DNA from: Pseudaeromonas paramecii
GTDB taxonomy: Bacteria > Pseudomonadota > Gammaproteobacteria > Enterobacterales > Aeromonadaceae
Assembly (NCBI RefSeq): GCF_039540575.1
Contig: NZ_BAABFC010000009.1
Coordinates: 124,001 to 188,000 of the forward strand
Length of the DNA: 64,000 nt
Direction of reading: 5' to 3'
Made by a program: the position numbers and the translations under genes. Numbering within the stretch: the stretch's first letter is position 1; each line of letters starts with the position of its first letter. Shown here piece by piece: positions 8,631-17,741 of the stretch. The notes beneath the pieces were generated by a model that was given only the letters and a program-made list of their open reading frames with translations, was not told the DNA's origin and did no database searches.

Positions 8631-9764
8631 TCAGTGTCTGAGCTCGTTGGGGATAGGTAACTCATCCGGTAATGGAGTCGGTCGATTCCCTTTACCCGCC
8701 TGATAGGCCTGTAGTTGAAAGACATAGGCCAGGATCTGGGCCACCGCCATGAAGAGGCCATCGGGGATCTCCTGCTCCAGCTTGGTGGTGTGATAGATGG
8801 CCCGCGCCAAGGCCGGCGAGGCCACCTGGGTAATCTTGTGCTCCCGGGCTATCTCCCGGATCTTCATGGCCACCTCGTCCACTCCCTTGGCCACCACCAC
8901 GGGTGCCCCCTTGGGCTTGGTTCTGTCGTACTTGAGTGCCACAGCATAGTGGGTCGGGTTGGTCACCACCACATCCGCCTTGGGCACCTCGGCCATCATG
9001 CGACGGTTGGCCATCTCATATTGCATCCTTCGGATCCGTCCCTTGACCTCGGGTTTACCCTCGATGTCCTTGTATTCATCCTTGACCTCTTGCTTGGTCA
9101 TCTTCAGCTGACGGGTATGGTTCCAGACTTGGAAGGGGACATCAATGGCGACGATGGGCAGCAGGGAACAGCAGATCGCCAAGCCGATCCAGAGCAGCAG
9201 ATCCAGGGCATCCATCAGACCAACCGACAGCTGCTCCACCGACAGGTTGAGCAGATGAGACAGGTTGCTGCGCAAGAGCAAGGCGGCAATGGTGCCGATA
9301 AAGGTCACCTTGGCGATGGATTTGAGCAGTTCCACCAACGCCTGGACCCCAAACATGCGCTTGATGCCATTCATGGGATTGAGCTTGCTCAACTTGGGCA
9401 TCATGGCCTGGCTGCTGAAGTTAAGCCCCCCTAACAGGGTGCTGCCCAAGATGGCGGCCAACAGCACCACCGCAAACCAGCTGAGCATGGGCCAAACGAC
9501 CTGAGCGATATGGGTTGCCAGGGCTTCGATCATCAACTGAGGATCGAACACGGCCTCCCGCTCTAGGCTGAAACTGGAACGAAACACCTCCAGCAGGGCC
9601 AATCCCAGCGAGCGACCGCTTAACATCAGTCCCGCCATGCCGGCCACCAGCACGGCTGCGGTAGCGGCCTCTTTGGATCTGGGTATCTGCCCCTTTTCCT
9701 TCGCCTGACTTAATCGTCGGCCTGTGGGGTCTTCTGTACGTTCCTGACCATCTGATTCTGCCAT
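8631..9764 (-). CDS. flhB: Flagellar export switch protein FlhB
   Basis: FlhB switches the export apparatus from rod/hook to filament substrates. The 377-residue protein has an N-terminal cytoplasmic tail, four predicted membrane segments (roughly 33-50, 90-112, 145-165 and 185-208) and a soluble C-terminal domain. The autocleavage motif NPTH is at 269-272 within VVVTNPTHYAVALKYD. The gene follows fliR after a 9-base gap and ends the fliK-to-flhB unit; no convincing terminator hairpin follows it, only a T-rich stretch. Confidence 0.97.
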   Translation of the reverse strand: MAESDGQERTEDPTGRRLSQAKEKGQIPRSKEAATAAVLVAGMAGLMLSGRSLGLALLEVFRSSFSLEREAVFDPQLMIEALATHIAQVVWPMLSWFAVVLLAAILGSTLLGGLNFSSQAMMPKLSKLNPMNGIKRMFGVQALVELLKSIAKVTFIGTIAALLLRSNLSHLLNLSVEQLSVGLMDALDLLLWIGLAICCSLLPIVAIDVPFQVWNHTRQLKMTKQEVKDEYKDIEGKPEVKGRIRRMQYEMANRRMMAEVPKADVVVTNPTHYAVALKYDRTKPKGAPVVVAKGVDEVAMKIREIAREHKITQVASPALARAIYHTTKLEQEIPDGLFMAVAQILAYVFQLQAYQAGKGNRPTPLPDELPIPNELRH

Positions 9765-9773
9765 CTTGCCTCC

Positions 9774-10553
9774 TTAGCAGTTCAGACGGACCACGGAACA
9801 CATCAGGCTCTGCACCCGACTCCAGTGGCTCAGGTAATGATCCAAAAAGCTCCCCAGGGAGAGCCACAGGATGAGGAGGCCACAGACCATGCTGATGGCA
9901 AAGCCCAGGCTGAAGATGTTCAGCTGCGGCGCCGCCCGCGTCATCACCCCGAAGGAGAAGTTGATGATCAACATGGCGATGATGGCCGACAAGGAAACCG
10001 CCAGCGCCGCCTGAAACATGACGGCACCAAAGTTCACCAACTCCTGCATGGCCCCCAGGGAGAGACCGGACAAGGAAACAGGCAGGCTGTGAAAGCTCAG
10101 GGTCACCAGGCGTATCATGGCCAGATGACCATCGATTGCAAAAAACACCAGGGTGCCCAGCATCAGATACAGCTGGCCCACCACAGGGGTGGAGCCGCCG
10201 TTGATGGGATCCACCATGGAGGCAAACCCCAGCCCGGTCTGCATGGCGATGACCTGACCGGCGATGATAAAGGTCTGAATGAGAAACTGGGAGATCAGCC
10301 CCAGGGCGATGCCGATCAGCAGCTGATTGATGGTGACCAGAAAGCCATTGAGGCTAAACAGCTCGATGGCCGGCATGGCCGGCAACAGGGGGGCAATGGC
10401 CACCGTGATGAGCAGCCCCAGCTTGACCCGCACCAAGGGGGAGACCGTCTGGGAGCCAATGATGATCATGGTCATCAGCATGGCCGAGACCCGGCAAAAC
10501 GGCCACAGATACGCCGCCAGCCACTCCATGATAAGGGTGGCGGGGTAATTCAT
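9774..10553 (-). CDS. fliR: Flagellar export gate protein FliR
   Basis: FliR is an inner-membrane component of the FliPQR export channel. The 259-residue sequence is strongly hydrophobic with about six membrane segments and conserved family features such as QTGLGFASMVDP and VVGQLYLMLGTLVFFAIDGH. The start overlaps the end of fliQ by the ATGA arrangement, so the two are translationally coupled. Length and order (fliP-fliQ-fliR-flhB) are typical. Confidence 0.96.
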   Translation of the reverse strand: MNYPATLIMEWLAAYLWPFCRVSAMLMTMIIIGSQTVSPLVRVKLGLLITVAIAPLLPAMPAIELFSLNGFLVTINQLLIGIALGLISQFLIQTFIIAGQVIAMQTGLGFASMVDPINGGSTPVVGQLYLMLGTLVFFAIDGHLAMIRLVTLSFHSLPVSLSGLSLGAMQELVNFGAVMFQAALAVSLSAIIAMLIINFSFGVMTRAAPQLNIFSLGFAISMVCGLLILWLSLGSFLDHYLSHWSRVQSLMCSVVRLNC

Positions 10554-10819
10554 CCCAGCACCTCGGGGATCTGGTGAACCAGTGCCTCAAAAAACTCCAT
10601 CAAGGTTCGCAAGCCCCAGTGCGCCCCCAGAGCCAATGCCGCCAGGGTGACCAACAAACGGGGCAGGAAGCTCAAGGTCTGCTCGTTGATGGAGGTGGCG
10701 GCCTGGAAGATAGACACCACCAGCCCCACCAGCAGACTGGGCAGAATGGAGGCCGCCACCAGCAGGCTCACCAGCCCCAGCGCCTCCCGGAACACATCGA
10801 CGAAGACTTCCGGCTCCAT
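10550..10819 (-). CDS. fliQ: Flagellar export gate protein FliQ
   Basis: FliQ is a small (89-residue) two-helix membrane protein of the FliPQR channel. It shows the family sequence VDVFREAL at the N terminus and LVGLVVSIFQAATSINEQTLSF in the centre, with a second hydrophobic helix after it. It starts just after the fliP stop and overlaps fliR by four bases. Confidence 0.96.
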   Translation of the reverse strand: MEPEVFVDVFREALGLVSLLVAASILPSLLVGLVVSIFQAATSINEQTLSFLPRLLVTLAALALGAHWGLRTLMEFFEALVHQIPEVLG

Positions 10820-10820
10820 C

Positions 10821-11567
10821 TCAGCCGCTCCCCATGCCGAAACTGGTGGCTAGGGAGCCCATGATGAGGGACCAACCATCCACCAACACGAACAGCATCA
10901 ACTTGAAGGGCAAGGAGATCAGCATGGGCGACAGCATCATCATCCCCATGGCCATCAGGATACTGGCCACCACCAGATCGATGACCAGAAACGGCAGGAA
11001 CAACATGAACCCCATCTGGAAGGCCGTCTTGAGCTCGCTGGTCATGAAGGCCGGGATCAGCACCCGCAACGGCACGTCGGCCGGCTTGTCCACCTCCACC
11101 CCGGCGATGTCCACGAAGGTGTTGAGATCCTTGATACGGGTCTGCCCCAGCATAAATTGCCGCAACGGCTGCTCGGCCCGGGTCACAGCCTCCTGGGCGG
11201 TGATGGTCTCCGCCAGGTAGGGTTGCAGGGCCTCGTCGTTAATCCGATCCAGCACCGGTGTCATGATGAACAAGGACATGAACAGGGCGATGCCGATGAG
11301 GATCTGGTTCGGCGGGCTCTGCTGCAACCCCATGGCCTGCCGGAGGATGGACAACACCACTATGATGCGGGTAAAGGAGGTCATCATGATGACGATGGAC
11401 GGCAGGAAGGTCAGGGCCGTCATCAGCGCCAGCACCTGCAGGGTCAGGGAGTACTCCTGCCCACCATCCGCCGCCGTGGTGACGGTCACCGCCGAGAGGC
11501 CGGTCTGGGCCCAGATCCCGGGGGCCACCAGGGCCAGTGCCAGCCAGCACCAATTAATCCGTTTCAT
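10821..11567 (-). CDS. fliP: Flagellar export gate protein FliP
   Basis: FliP forms the core of the export channel. The 248-residue protein begins MKRINWCWLALALVAPGIWAQ, a cleavable signal peptide as is known for FliP. The conserved TSFTRIIVVLSILRQAMG and PFLVIDLVVASILMAMGMM segments follow. The start is set at this ATG because it gives a normal signal peptide and overlaps the fliO stop by 14 bases. A longer in-frame extension inside fliO lacks any signal-like start. Confidence 0.96.
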   Translation of the reverse strand: MKRINWCWLALALVAPGIWAQTGLSAVTVTTAADGGQEYSLTLQVLALMTALTFLPSIVIMMTSFTRIIVVLSILRQAMGLQQSPPNQILIGIALFMSLFIMTPVLDRINDEALQPYLAETITAQEAVTRAEQPLRQFMLGQTRIKDLNTFVDIAGVEVDKPADVPLRVLIPAFMTSELKTAFQMGFMLFLPFLVIDLVVASILMAMGMMMLSPMLISLPFKLMLFVLVDGWSLIMGSLATSFGMGSG

Positions 11568-11931
11568 CTTGCTTGAGTACCTTACGCAGCTGCTGGGCAA
11601 AGGGCGCATTCGGCGCCAGAGGTTCATCCAGTTGACACAGCAAGGAAATCTGCTGCGGGGTGGCGCCAATCAGCAGCTGTTGCTGCCCCACCTGCACCAC
11701 CAGCAGCCGTTCCTTGTAGCCCAGCGCCAGGCTCGCCACCACCTTGAGGCCTGAGCCGGTCAGCCGGGTGTTGAGACGGGTCTTCTTCAAGAGCCACCCC
11801 AGAGCCAGGATCAGGCCAATGACCAGGGCGCAGCTGAGCAACCAGCTGGCCAATCCCCCCGTGCCCAGCACGCCGGGCGAGGAGGTCGCGGCACCGCTGA
11901 CGGCCGCCCCGAGCGCATCAATGCTGCTCAT
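11554..11931 (-). CDS. fliO: Flagellar assembly protein FliO
   Basis: FliO helps assemble or stabilise the FliP complex. The 125-residue protein has a short small-residue-rich periplasmic N terminus, one membrane helix (about 28-46, WLLSCALVIGLILALGWLL) and a cytoplasmic domain with the family pattern LKVVASLALGYKERLLVVQVGQQQ. It overlaps fliN by four bases and fliP by fourteen. Sequence similarity in this family is low, so position supports the call. Confidence 0.93.
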   Translation of the reverse strand: MSSIDALGAAVSGAATSSPGVLGTGGLASWLLSCALVIGLILALGWLLKKTRLNTRLTGSGLKVVASLALGYKERLLVVQVGQQQLLIGATPQQISLLCQLDEPLAPNAPFAQQLRKVLKQDETD

Positions 11932-12311
11932 TTGAGCTTCTTGATCCGTTCGTTCTGACTGATGACGTCGGTCAGACGGATACCAAACTTGTCATTCACC
12001 ACCACCACCTCGCCGTGGGCGATCAGGGTACCATTGACCAGCACATCCAGCGGCTCACCGGCGATGCGATCCAGCTCCACCACAGAACCCTGGTTCAACT
12101 GCAGCAGGTTGCGGATGCTGATCTGGCTGCGCCCCACCTCCATGGTGATGGTGACCGGGATATCGAGGATGGTATCCAGCTTGCGCCGCTCATCCTGACT
12201 CAGGGGATTTTCCTCGTGGAGCTCTTCAAGCTCGGCCCGTTTGGCCTCACCATCGCTCTGCTCGCCCAGGGCCGCCGCCCAGGCATCCGCCATCAGATCT
12301 TGATCATCCAT
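11928..12311 (-). CDS. fliN: Motor switch protein FliN
   Basis: FliN forms the lower C ring of the motor and helps in export docking and switching. The 127-residue protein has a variable acidic N terminus and a SpoA (surface presentation of antigens) domain with DIPVTITMEVGRSQISIRNLLQLNQGS and GEVVVVNDKFGIRLTDV. It starts at the base after the fliM stop. Confidence 0.97.
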   Translation of the reverse strand: MDDQDLMADAWAAALGEQSDGEAKRAELEELHEENPLSQDERRKLDTILDIPVTITMEVGRSQISIRNLLQLNQGSVVELDRIAGEPLDVLVNGTLIAHGEVVVVNDKFGIRLTDVISQNERIKKLK

Positions 12312-13379
12312 TTATTCTTCGTCCTCAATACTGCGTTCCAAGGCTTCCAGCTCGGCCATGCCATCCAGGCGGATGCCGTTGCGGGTCACCAGGGTCATCT
12401 CACTCTTCACCGACTCGGGCCGCTTGATCTTCTCGCAAATCTTGATGGCCACGTTTTCCTTGGTGCGGCCCAGCTTGGCTCGATAGGTGGGTAAATCCTC
12501 CACGAACACCAGCAAGGACTCGGGCATCTCCACCGGTATGATATCGCCGGCCTTGAGATCCATCAGCTTGCGCAGGCTGAGCTCGGTTTCCAGCAGTTTG
12601 ACCCGCATGTTCACCGGCACATCCATGATCTCGTCCCGCAGCGCCTTGCTCCAGCGCAGATCCGTATCGCCCTTGTCGCTCTGCACCCCGGCATCCAGCA
12701 GTTCACGGATGGGTTCCAGCATGGAATAGGGCATGGCGACGTGAAAATCCCCGCCACCGCCATCCAGCTCGATGTGGAAGGAGCTGACCACTATGACTTC
12801 GGTGGGGCTGACGATGTTGGCCATCGCCGGGTTCACCTCCGAGTCCAGATACTCGAACTCCACGTCCATGACCGGCGCCCAGGCTTCCTTGTAGTCCTCG
12901 AACACCAGCTTAAGCAGCATCTGGATGATGCGCCGCTCGGTGGGGGTAAACTCCCGCCCCTCGATCTTGGCATGGTAGCGGCCATCGCCGCCAAAAAAGT
13001 TCTCCACCAGGATGAAGACCAGCCGGGCCTCCATGGTGATGAGCGCCGTGCCCTTCAAGGGACGGAAGCGCACCATGTTCAGACTGGTGGGGACAAACAG
13101 GGTATGCACGTATTCGCCGAATTTGAGCATCTGCACACCGTTGATGGACACCTCGGCGGTGCGCCGCATCATGTTGAACAGGCTGATGCGCATATGGCGA
13201 GCGAAGCGTTCGTTCACCAACTCCAGGGTCGGCATGCGACCCCGGACGATACGATCCTGGGAGGAGAAGTCAAACACCACGGCGCCGGCTTGCTCGCCGC
13301 CGAGTATCTCCTCCTCTTCGACTTCATCGACCCCATGGAGCAGGGCATCGATTTCGTCCTGGGTTAACAGATCGCTCAC
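12312..13379 (-). CDS. fliM: Motor switch protein FliM
   Basis: FliM is the C-ring protein that binds CheY-P. The extreme N terminus, LLTQDEIDALLHG, is the classical CheY-binding peptide. The middle domain contains a GGXG-type loop (FFGGDGR) and the C terminus is a SpoA domain that pairs with FliN. The gene starts with GTG, is 355 residues long, and lies between fliL and fliN. The N-terminal motif resembles the repeats in the local CheA linker. Confidence 0.97.
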   Translation of the reverse strand: MSDLLTQDEIDALLHGVDEVEEEEILGGEQAGAVVFDFSSQDRIVRGRMPTLELVNERFARHMRISLFNMMRRTAEVSINGVQMLKFGEYVHTLFVPTSLNMVRFRPLKGTALITMEARLVFILVENFFGGDGRYHAKIEGREFTPTERRIIQMLLKLVFEDYKEAWAPVMDVEFEYLDSEVNPAMANIVSPTEVIVVSSFHIELDGGGGDFHVAMPYSMLEPIRELLDAGVQSDKGDTDLRWSKALRDEIMDVPVNMRVKLLETELSLRKLMDLKAGDIIPVEMPESLLVFVEDLPTYRAKLGRTKENVAIKICEKIKRPESVKSEMTLVTRNGIRLDGMAELEALERSIEDEE

Positions 13380-13392
13380 GCTTGTTCCTCAG

Positions 13393-13914
13393 TTATTGCA
13401 TCACAAAACCGGTAAACAGGATCTGCTCCACCACCGGCTTGCCAGTCAATTCGGTCAACACCCGGCGGATCTCTTCAACCGAGTCTTTGCGAAGCTTATC
13501 CTTGCCCTCTACCGTGCTCAGTTGCTGTACCGTGGCGGCACTAAACACCCGCAGCAGGGTGCCTTCGATGAGCGGCGTATGCTGCTTGGCCAGCCCCTCG
13601 GCGTCGCTGCCGCGCACCATCAACTGCACCTTGATCTGTACCAGACGATCCCGCGGCTTGCCGGCCACGTTGAACACAAAGGCCCGCGGCATCCCCACGT
13701 ACAGGGCCGCATCCGCCACCTTGGCTGTAGCCTGGCCATCGGCAGCGGCACCTTGTTCGGCGGTCGCCGGCGCGGGTTCCTCGCCACCGGCCAACAACAG
13801 CCAACCGCCCACACCGCCCCCCACCAGCAGCAACACGGCCACCACTATGATGATCAGGGTCTTTTTACTGCGCGCCGGTTTGAGCTCCAGCTGCGGTTCT
13901 TTTTCGTCAGCCAT
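13393..13914 (-). CDS. fliL: Flagellar basal body protein FliL
   Basis: FliL is a single-span inner-membrane protein that surrounds the stator and supports torque. The 173-residue sequence has a short basic cytoplasmic start, one membrane helix at about 22-44 (TLIIIVVAVLLLVGGGVGGWLLLAG), an alanine-rich linker and a periplasmic stomatin-like domain ending EQILFTGFVMQ. It lies between fliK and fliM as usual. Confidence 0.95.
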   Translation of the reverse strand: MADEKEPQLELKPARSKKTLIIIVVAVLLLVGGGVGGWLLLAGGEEPAPATAEQGAAADGQATAKVADAALYVGMPRAFVFNVAGKPRDRLVQIKVQLMVRGSDAEGLAKQHTPLIEGTLLRVFSAATVQQLSTVEGKDKLRKDSVEEIRRVLTELTGKPVVEQILFTGFVMQ

Positions 13915-13973
13915 CTTGCATCCTTTAGGGCTTGAACCAAGTGGCCACTATCATAAGCGTGGCCTTGCCGGCA

Positions 13974-15818
13974 TCAAGCATAGAAATCAATTCCTGCGCT
14001 GCCTGTCGAATGAATCGCCAACGTCTGCGCCACGGGCTCCTCCGTCGTCGCCCCGCTTTGCCCCCGCGCACCGCCTCCCGAGGCATCGCCCTGCCCTTGA
14101 CCACCCCATTGCCCGCCCTGAGCACCGGCCCCTTGCTGCCCCGCACTGTGCTGCTGCACCTGAGCCTGGCTCATCTGAATGCCCTGCCCCGCCAGCATGT
14201 CCCGCAGACGCGGCAAGGCCTGATCCACCAGCTCCTTGGTCTGCTGATGCTGTACCATGATGTGCACCTGGGCCTGCTGCTCCTGATCCATCTTCAGCTG
14301 GATGCGCATCTTGCCCAGGCCTTCGGGCTCGAGCTGCAATTCGGCCTCATGCCACTTCTGTCCCAGCATCAGGGTGAGACGCTGCCCCAACTGCTCGGCG
14401 TTATCGTTCTGGTTGGCGGTCATGGCAAAAGAAGACAAGGTCGGCAGGGCGGTGGGCAGACGGTCGGATTTTTCCGTCAACTGGGGTGTCTGGGCCAAGG
14501 GCGCACCCTGGGCCGGACTGCCGTGGCTGGCAGACGGACTGCTCAGCGCAGACGGACCGTCGCCGGCAGGGCTGCTGGCTTGGCCGCCCTGGCTAGTCAG
14601 GGCAGCTAAGCCCTGGCTGGTACTGAGTTGATCCAGCCGTTGATCGCTGGTAGAGGCATCGGTTGACGGGGACGCATCGACATCGTTAACCGGCGTCGTC
14701 TCCTGCCCCACCAGCGCCCCGGCCGGTTGGCCCGTCTGCTGGATCGCCGCGTTGGCTAGCTTGCCCAGGCCGGCCCCCCGGGTCTGATTGCCGGCCGTGG
14801 CCGCCACGCCGCCACTGGCCAGGCCGCTCAGGTAGGCGCTCTTCAACTCCCCTTGCTGCGCCTCCCCGGCGCTGGCGGCCCCCTGCAGCGCCGCCAGCGC
14901 CGGGTTTATGCCGTTATTCTGAGCCTGGGACGCCTCCACAGAATGAGACCCCTTCGGCTTGGTGACTGTCTGCTCACCCGCTTGGGCCGTCTGTCCGACC
15001 GCCTGTTTGGTCGCGGCGGCAAACTCGGCCGCCAGGCTCTCTTCGGTCGCCGAGGATTGGGCCTCGGCTTGCGGTGCCATCTCGCCCTCAGACAGGGAAC
15101 CCGCCGCCGCCGACTTGCTGGCGGCGGCCTTGGCATGCCCCCCCGCGGGCTTGGCCTCATGGGCCGACGACACAGCATCAGACGGGGATGGCTCGCCGTC
15201 CGCCTGACGCGCGGGATCCGACGATTGACCTTTGCCGCGGGCCAATTCGGCCGCCTGCTCCCGGCTGGCCTGCAGGTGGGCTAACCAGGCCTCACCATCC
15301 CCATGCCAGTCACTGGCTTGCCCGACATCCTGTGCCGCATCCGCCGCTTGCGCCGGCGCATCCGATTCTGCGGCTGCGTCACTGGCTTGCGGGGCCTGCC
15401 AATCTGGTGCCACCGCGAGGTCTGACTGAGCCCCCTCCTCGCCCGGCTTGAGGGACTGGCCCTTATCCTGATCCTGCGGCAACTTATTGCCGCTGGCCTT
15501 CCCCGTCGACGCCTTGGCCGTGGCCTCCGCCGGCTCACGACCGGTGCCGTCCACCGCCTGACGATCCTGGGGGGTATCAGACTGGCGGGGGCGATCGGAC
15601 GAGCGGCTCTTGTGCTGTGCGGCAGGTTTCTGGCCGCTCTCTTGGGCTTGGCGCTGCGGCGCGGTGGCGCGCGCATTATCGGCCGGGCCCTTGCGCTCAC
15701 TGGCCTGGCCCATCAGACGGGCGAAGTCATCCTGACGAGCGGCACCTGCGCCGCCGGCGGCTGACGATGATGACGTCATGGCGGAATTGCTGGGGGTGGA
15801 AGGGGTGATAACAGGCAT
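13974..15818 (-). CDS. fliK: Hook-length control protein FliK
   Basis: FliK is exported during hook growth, measures hook length and triggers the FlhB switch. The first 450 or so residues are low-complexity and rich in Ala, Gln, Ser and Pro. The C-terminal domain has the conserved core LEPEGLGKMRIQLKMDQ followed by a Gln/Gly-rich tail. The start MPVITPSTPS at 15818 is chosen because AAGGTGGG stands just before it. Earlier in-frame TTG and ATG codons (15872, 15866) lack a ribosome site. This gives 614 residues. Confidence 0.93.
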   Translation of the reverse strand: MPVITPSTPSNSAMTSSSSAAGGAGAARQDDFARLMGQASERKGPADNARATAPQRQAQESGQKPAAQHKSRSSDRPRQSDTPQDRQAVDGTGREPAEATAKASTGKASGNKLPQDQDKGQSLKPGEEGAQSDLAVAPDWQAPQASDAAAESDAPAQAADAAQDVGQASDWHGDGEAWLAHLQASREQAAELARGKGQSSDPARQADGEPSPSDAVSSAHEAKPAGGHAKAAASKSAAAGSLSEGEMAPQAEAQSSATEESLAAEFAAATKQAVGQTAQAGEQTVTKPKGSHSVEASQAQNNGINPALAALQGAASAGEAQQGELKSAYLSGLASGGVAATAGNQTRGAGLGKLANAAIQQTGQPAGALVGQETTPVNDVDASPSTDASTSDQRLDQLSTSQGLAALTSQGGQASSPAGDGPSALSSPSASHGSPAQGAPLAQTPQLTEKSDRLPTALPTLSSFAMTANQNDNAEQLGQRLTLMLGQKWHEAELQLEPEGLGKMRIQLKMDQEQQAQVHIMVQHQQTKELVDQALPRLRDMLAGQGIQMSQAQVQQHSAGQQGAGAQGGQWGGQGQGDASGGGARGQSGATTEEPVAQTLAIHSTGSAGIDFYA

Positions 15819-15841
15819 GGATCCCACCTTTTCAATGGCTG

Positions 15842-15856
15842 GGCCCCCTGGGGGCC
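15842..15856 (-). repeat. GC-rich inverted repeat in the fliK leader
   Basis: GGCCCCC-T-GGGGGCC is a perfect odd palindrome placed between the sigma-54 site and the fliK ribosome site. In RNA it could fold as a GGCCC/GGGCC stem with a five-base loop. No T-run follows, so it is not a standard terminator. A role in the fliK leader is speculative. Confidence 0.35.
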
Positions 15857-15908
15857 TTGTATGCATCGTCAAACCCGTGACGACGGCACCTGACTAATGC
15901 CTATCTCT

Positions 15909-15924
15909 AGCAAAGCTTGGGCCA
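15909..15924 (-). promoter_or_regulatory. Sigma-54 promoter upstream of fliK
   Basis: TGGCCC-AAGCT-TTGCT on the minus strand keeps the GG-N10-GC spacing and a good -12 element. It lies just after the fliJ stop and about 90 bases before the chosen fliK start. It would make fliKLMNOPQR-flhB a unit that can fire separately from fliEFGHIJ. Confidence 0.6.
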
Positions 15925-15929
15925 GCTTT

Positions 15930-16376
15930 TTATGGCTCCGGCTGCTGACGGTGAAAGTGCTGAATGGTGGCGAACTCGTCCAGCAGCTTCTGCTCCTGGC
16001 GCGCCTGGCGCAGGGCTTCCCGCGCCGCCTGGCGCTCCAACAGGGTCTCCATGGCCTTGCGTTTTTGTTGCAGTTGCTGCCATTCCTGCTGACGTTGCTG
16101 AGCCACGGCACGCACCTGGCGAACCCCTTGCTGCTGCTGCTGCGCGGCATTGTCCAGCTTGTTGATGAAGGCCTGGTAGTGACTGAGCTGATCCCGGCCC
16201 ATGCCTTGACTGGCCTTATCACCCAGCTGCTGGGAGTAGATCTGGCGATATTCGTTCAAGGCGCCCAGCTGCTGCTCATAGCGCAGCTGATCCTGCCGCG
16301 CCAACGCCAGCACCCGGGCGGCCCTGTCTTCGGCGTCCTTGATCCGTTCGGTCAACATGTTCAAGGCCTTGCTCAT
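15930..16376 (-). CDS. fliJ: Flagellar export chaperone FliJ
   Basis: FliJ is the coiled-coil stalk protein of the FliHIJ export ATPase. The 148-residue sequence is almost wholly helical and rich in Gln, Arg, Glu and Lys, with long coiled-coil character (about 10-140). It carries the family-type start MSKALNMLTERIKDAEDRAA. It follows fliI after a 15-base gap. Position and composition, rather than sharp motifs, support the name. Confidence 0.94.
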   Translation of the reverse strand: MSKALNMLTERIKDAEDRAARVLALARQDQLRYEQQLGALNEYRQIYSQQLGDKASQGMGRDQLSHYQAFINKLDNAAQQQQQGVRQVRAVAQQRQQEWQQLQQKRKAMETLLERQAAREALRQARQEQKLLDEFATIQHFHRQQPEP

Positions 16377-16391
16377 GGCATCTCCTTACGG

Positions 16392-17741
16392 CTAGCCGGT
16401 GCGGCGATCAAACTGCCGCCCCAACAGACTGTCGGTCAACTGCTGCAGGCCCGTCAGACAATCGTCGTAGGGCACCACTTCCTTCATCCGTTGGTGCAAG
16501 AACTGATCCAATGCTGGCCGCAGGGCGATGGCCTGATCCAACCGCGGATCCGCCCCCTGGCTGTAGGCGCCAATGGTGATGAGATCGCGATTCTGCTGAT
16601 AGAGGGAGTAGTACTGCTTGACGGTGCGGGCCCGCAGCATGTGCTCCTCCGAGGTCACCATGGGCATCACCCGGCTGATGGACTTTTCGATGTCGATGGC
16701 CGGGTAGTGGCCACTGTCGGCCAGCTCCCGCGACAGCACTATGTGGCCATCCAGGATGGCCCGGGCGGCGTCGGCGATGGGATCCTGCAGATCGTCCCCT
16801 TCGGTGAGCACGGTGAAGAAGGCGGTGATGGAGCCCTGCCCCTCGCCGCCGTTACCGGCCCGTTCCACCAGCGCCGGCAGCTTGGCAAACACCGAGGGCG
16901 GATAGCCCTTGGTGGCCGGCGGCTCCCCCACCGCCAGGGCGATTTCCCGCTGGGCCTGGGCGTAGCGGGTCAGGGAGTCCATCAACAGCAGGACATTGAG
17001 CCCCTGATCGCGGAAATATTCCGCCAGGGTCAGGGCCGTTTCACAGCCCTTCAGCCGCATCAGGGGCGAGGCGTCCGCCGGCGCCGCCACCACCACGGAG
17101 CGAGCCCGACCCTCGGCCCCCAGGATATCTTCGATGAATTCTTTGACTTCCCGGCCCCGCTCACCGATGAGCCCCACCACCACCACATCGGCGGTGGTGC
17201 CGCGGGTCATCATGCCGAGCAGCACCGACTTACCCACGCCGGAGCCGGCAAACAGCCCCATCCGCTGGCCCTGACCGACGGTGAGAATGGCGTTGATGGC
17301 CTTGACCCCCACATCCATGGGTTCGCAAATGGGTTTGCGGGCCAGGGGATTGAGACGCTGGCTGACGAATTGCGCATTATTGGCGGTGAGGATGGGGCCG
17401 AGGCCATCCAGGGGCACCCCGACGCCATCGATGACCCGGCCCAGCAGCTCCATGCCCACCGGCACACCGTGCTCCTCGCCGATGGGGGTCACCTTGGCAC
17501 CGGGGATCACCCCCTTGAGCTGTTCGCTGGGCATCAGGAACAGCTTGTCGCCGGCAAAGCCCACCACCTCGGCCTCCATGTGGCCGTTCAGGGTCTCGAT
17601 ACGGCACAAGGAGCCCACGGCGGCACGGCAGCCGATGGCTTCCAGGGTCAACCCCACCACCCGCGTCAATTTTCCGGCGACCGCCGGCCGCACCGCCAGC
17701 TCGCCGACCTGCCAGGCCTGCAGGCGGTGAAGCAGGCTCAT
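16392..17741 (-). CDS. fliI: Flagellum-specific export ATPase FliI
   Basis: FliI is the hexameric ATPase that energises and orders flagellar export. The 449-residue protein resembles F1-ATPase beta, with Walker A GSGVGKS at 166-172, the switch region VVVGLIGERGREVKEFIE, Walker B VLLLMDSLTRYAQAQREIAL and the catalytic loop GEPPATKGYPPSVF. It overlaps the fliH stop by four bases. Confidence 0.97.
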   Translation of the reverse strand: MSLLHRLQAWQVGELAVRPAVAGKLTRVVGLTLEAIGCRAAVGSLCRIETLNGHMEAEVVGFAGDKLFLMPSEQLKGVIPGAKVTPIGEEHGVPVGMELLGRVIDGVGVPLDGLGPILTANNAQFVSQRLNPLARKPICEPMDVGVKAINAILTVGQGQRMGLFAGSGVGKSVLLGMMTRGTTADVVVVGLIGERGREVKEFIEDILGAEGRARSVVVAAPADASPLMRLKGCETALTLAEYFRDQGLNVLLLMDSLTRYAQAQREIALAVGEPPATKGYPPSVFAKLPALVERAGNGGEGQGSITAFFTVLTEGDDLQDPIADAARAILDGHIVLSRELADSGHYPAIDIEKSISRVMPMVTSEEHMLRARTVKQYYSLYQQNRDLITIGAYSQGADPRLDQAIALRPALDQFLHQRMKEVVPYDDCLTGLQQLTDSLLGRQFDRRTG

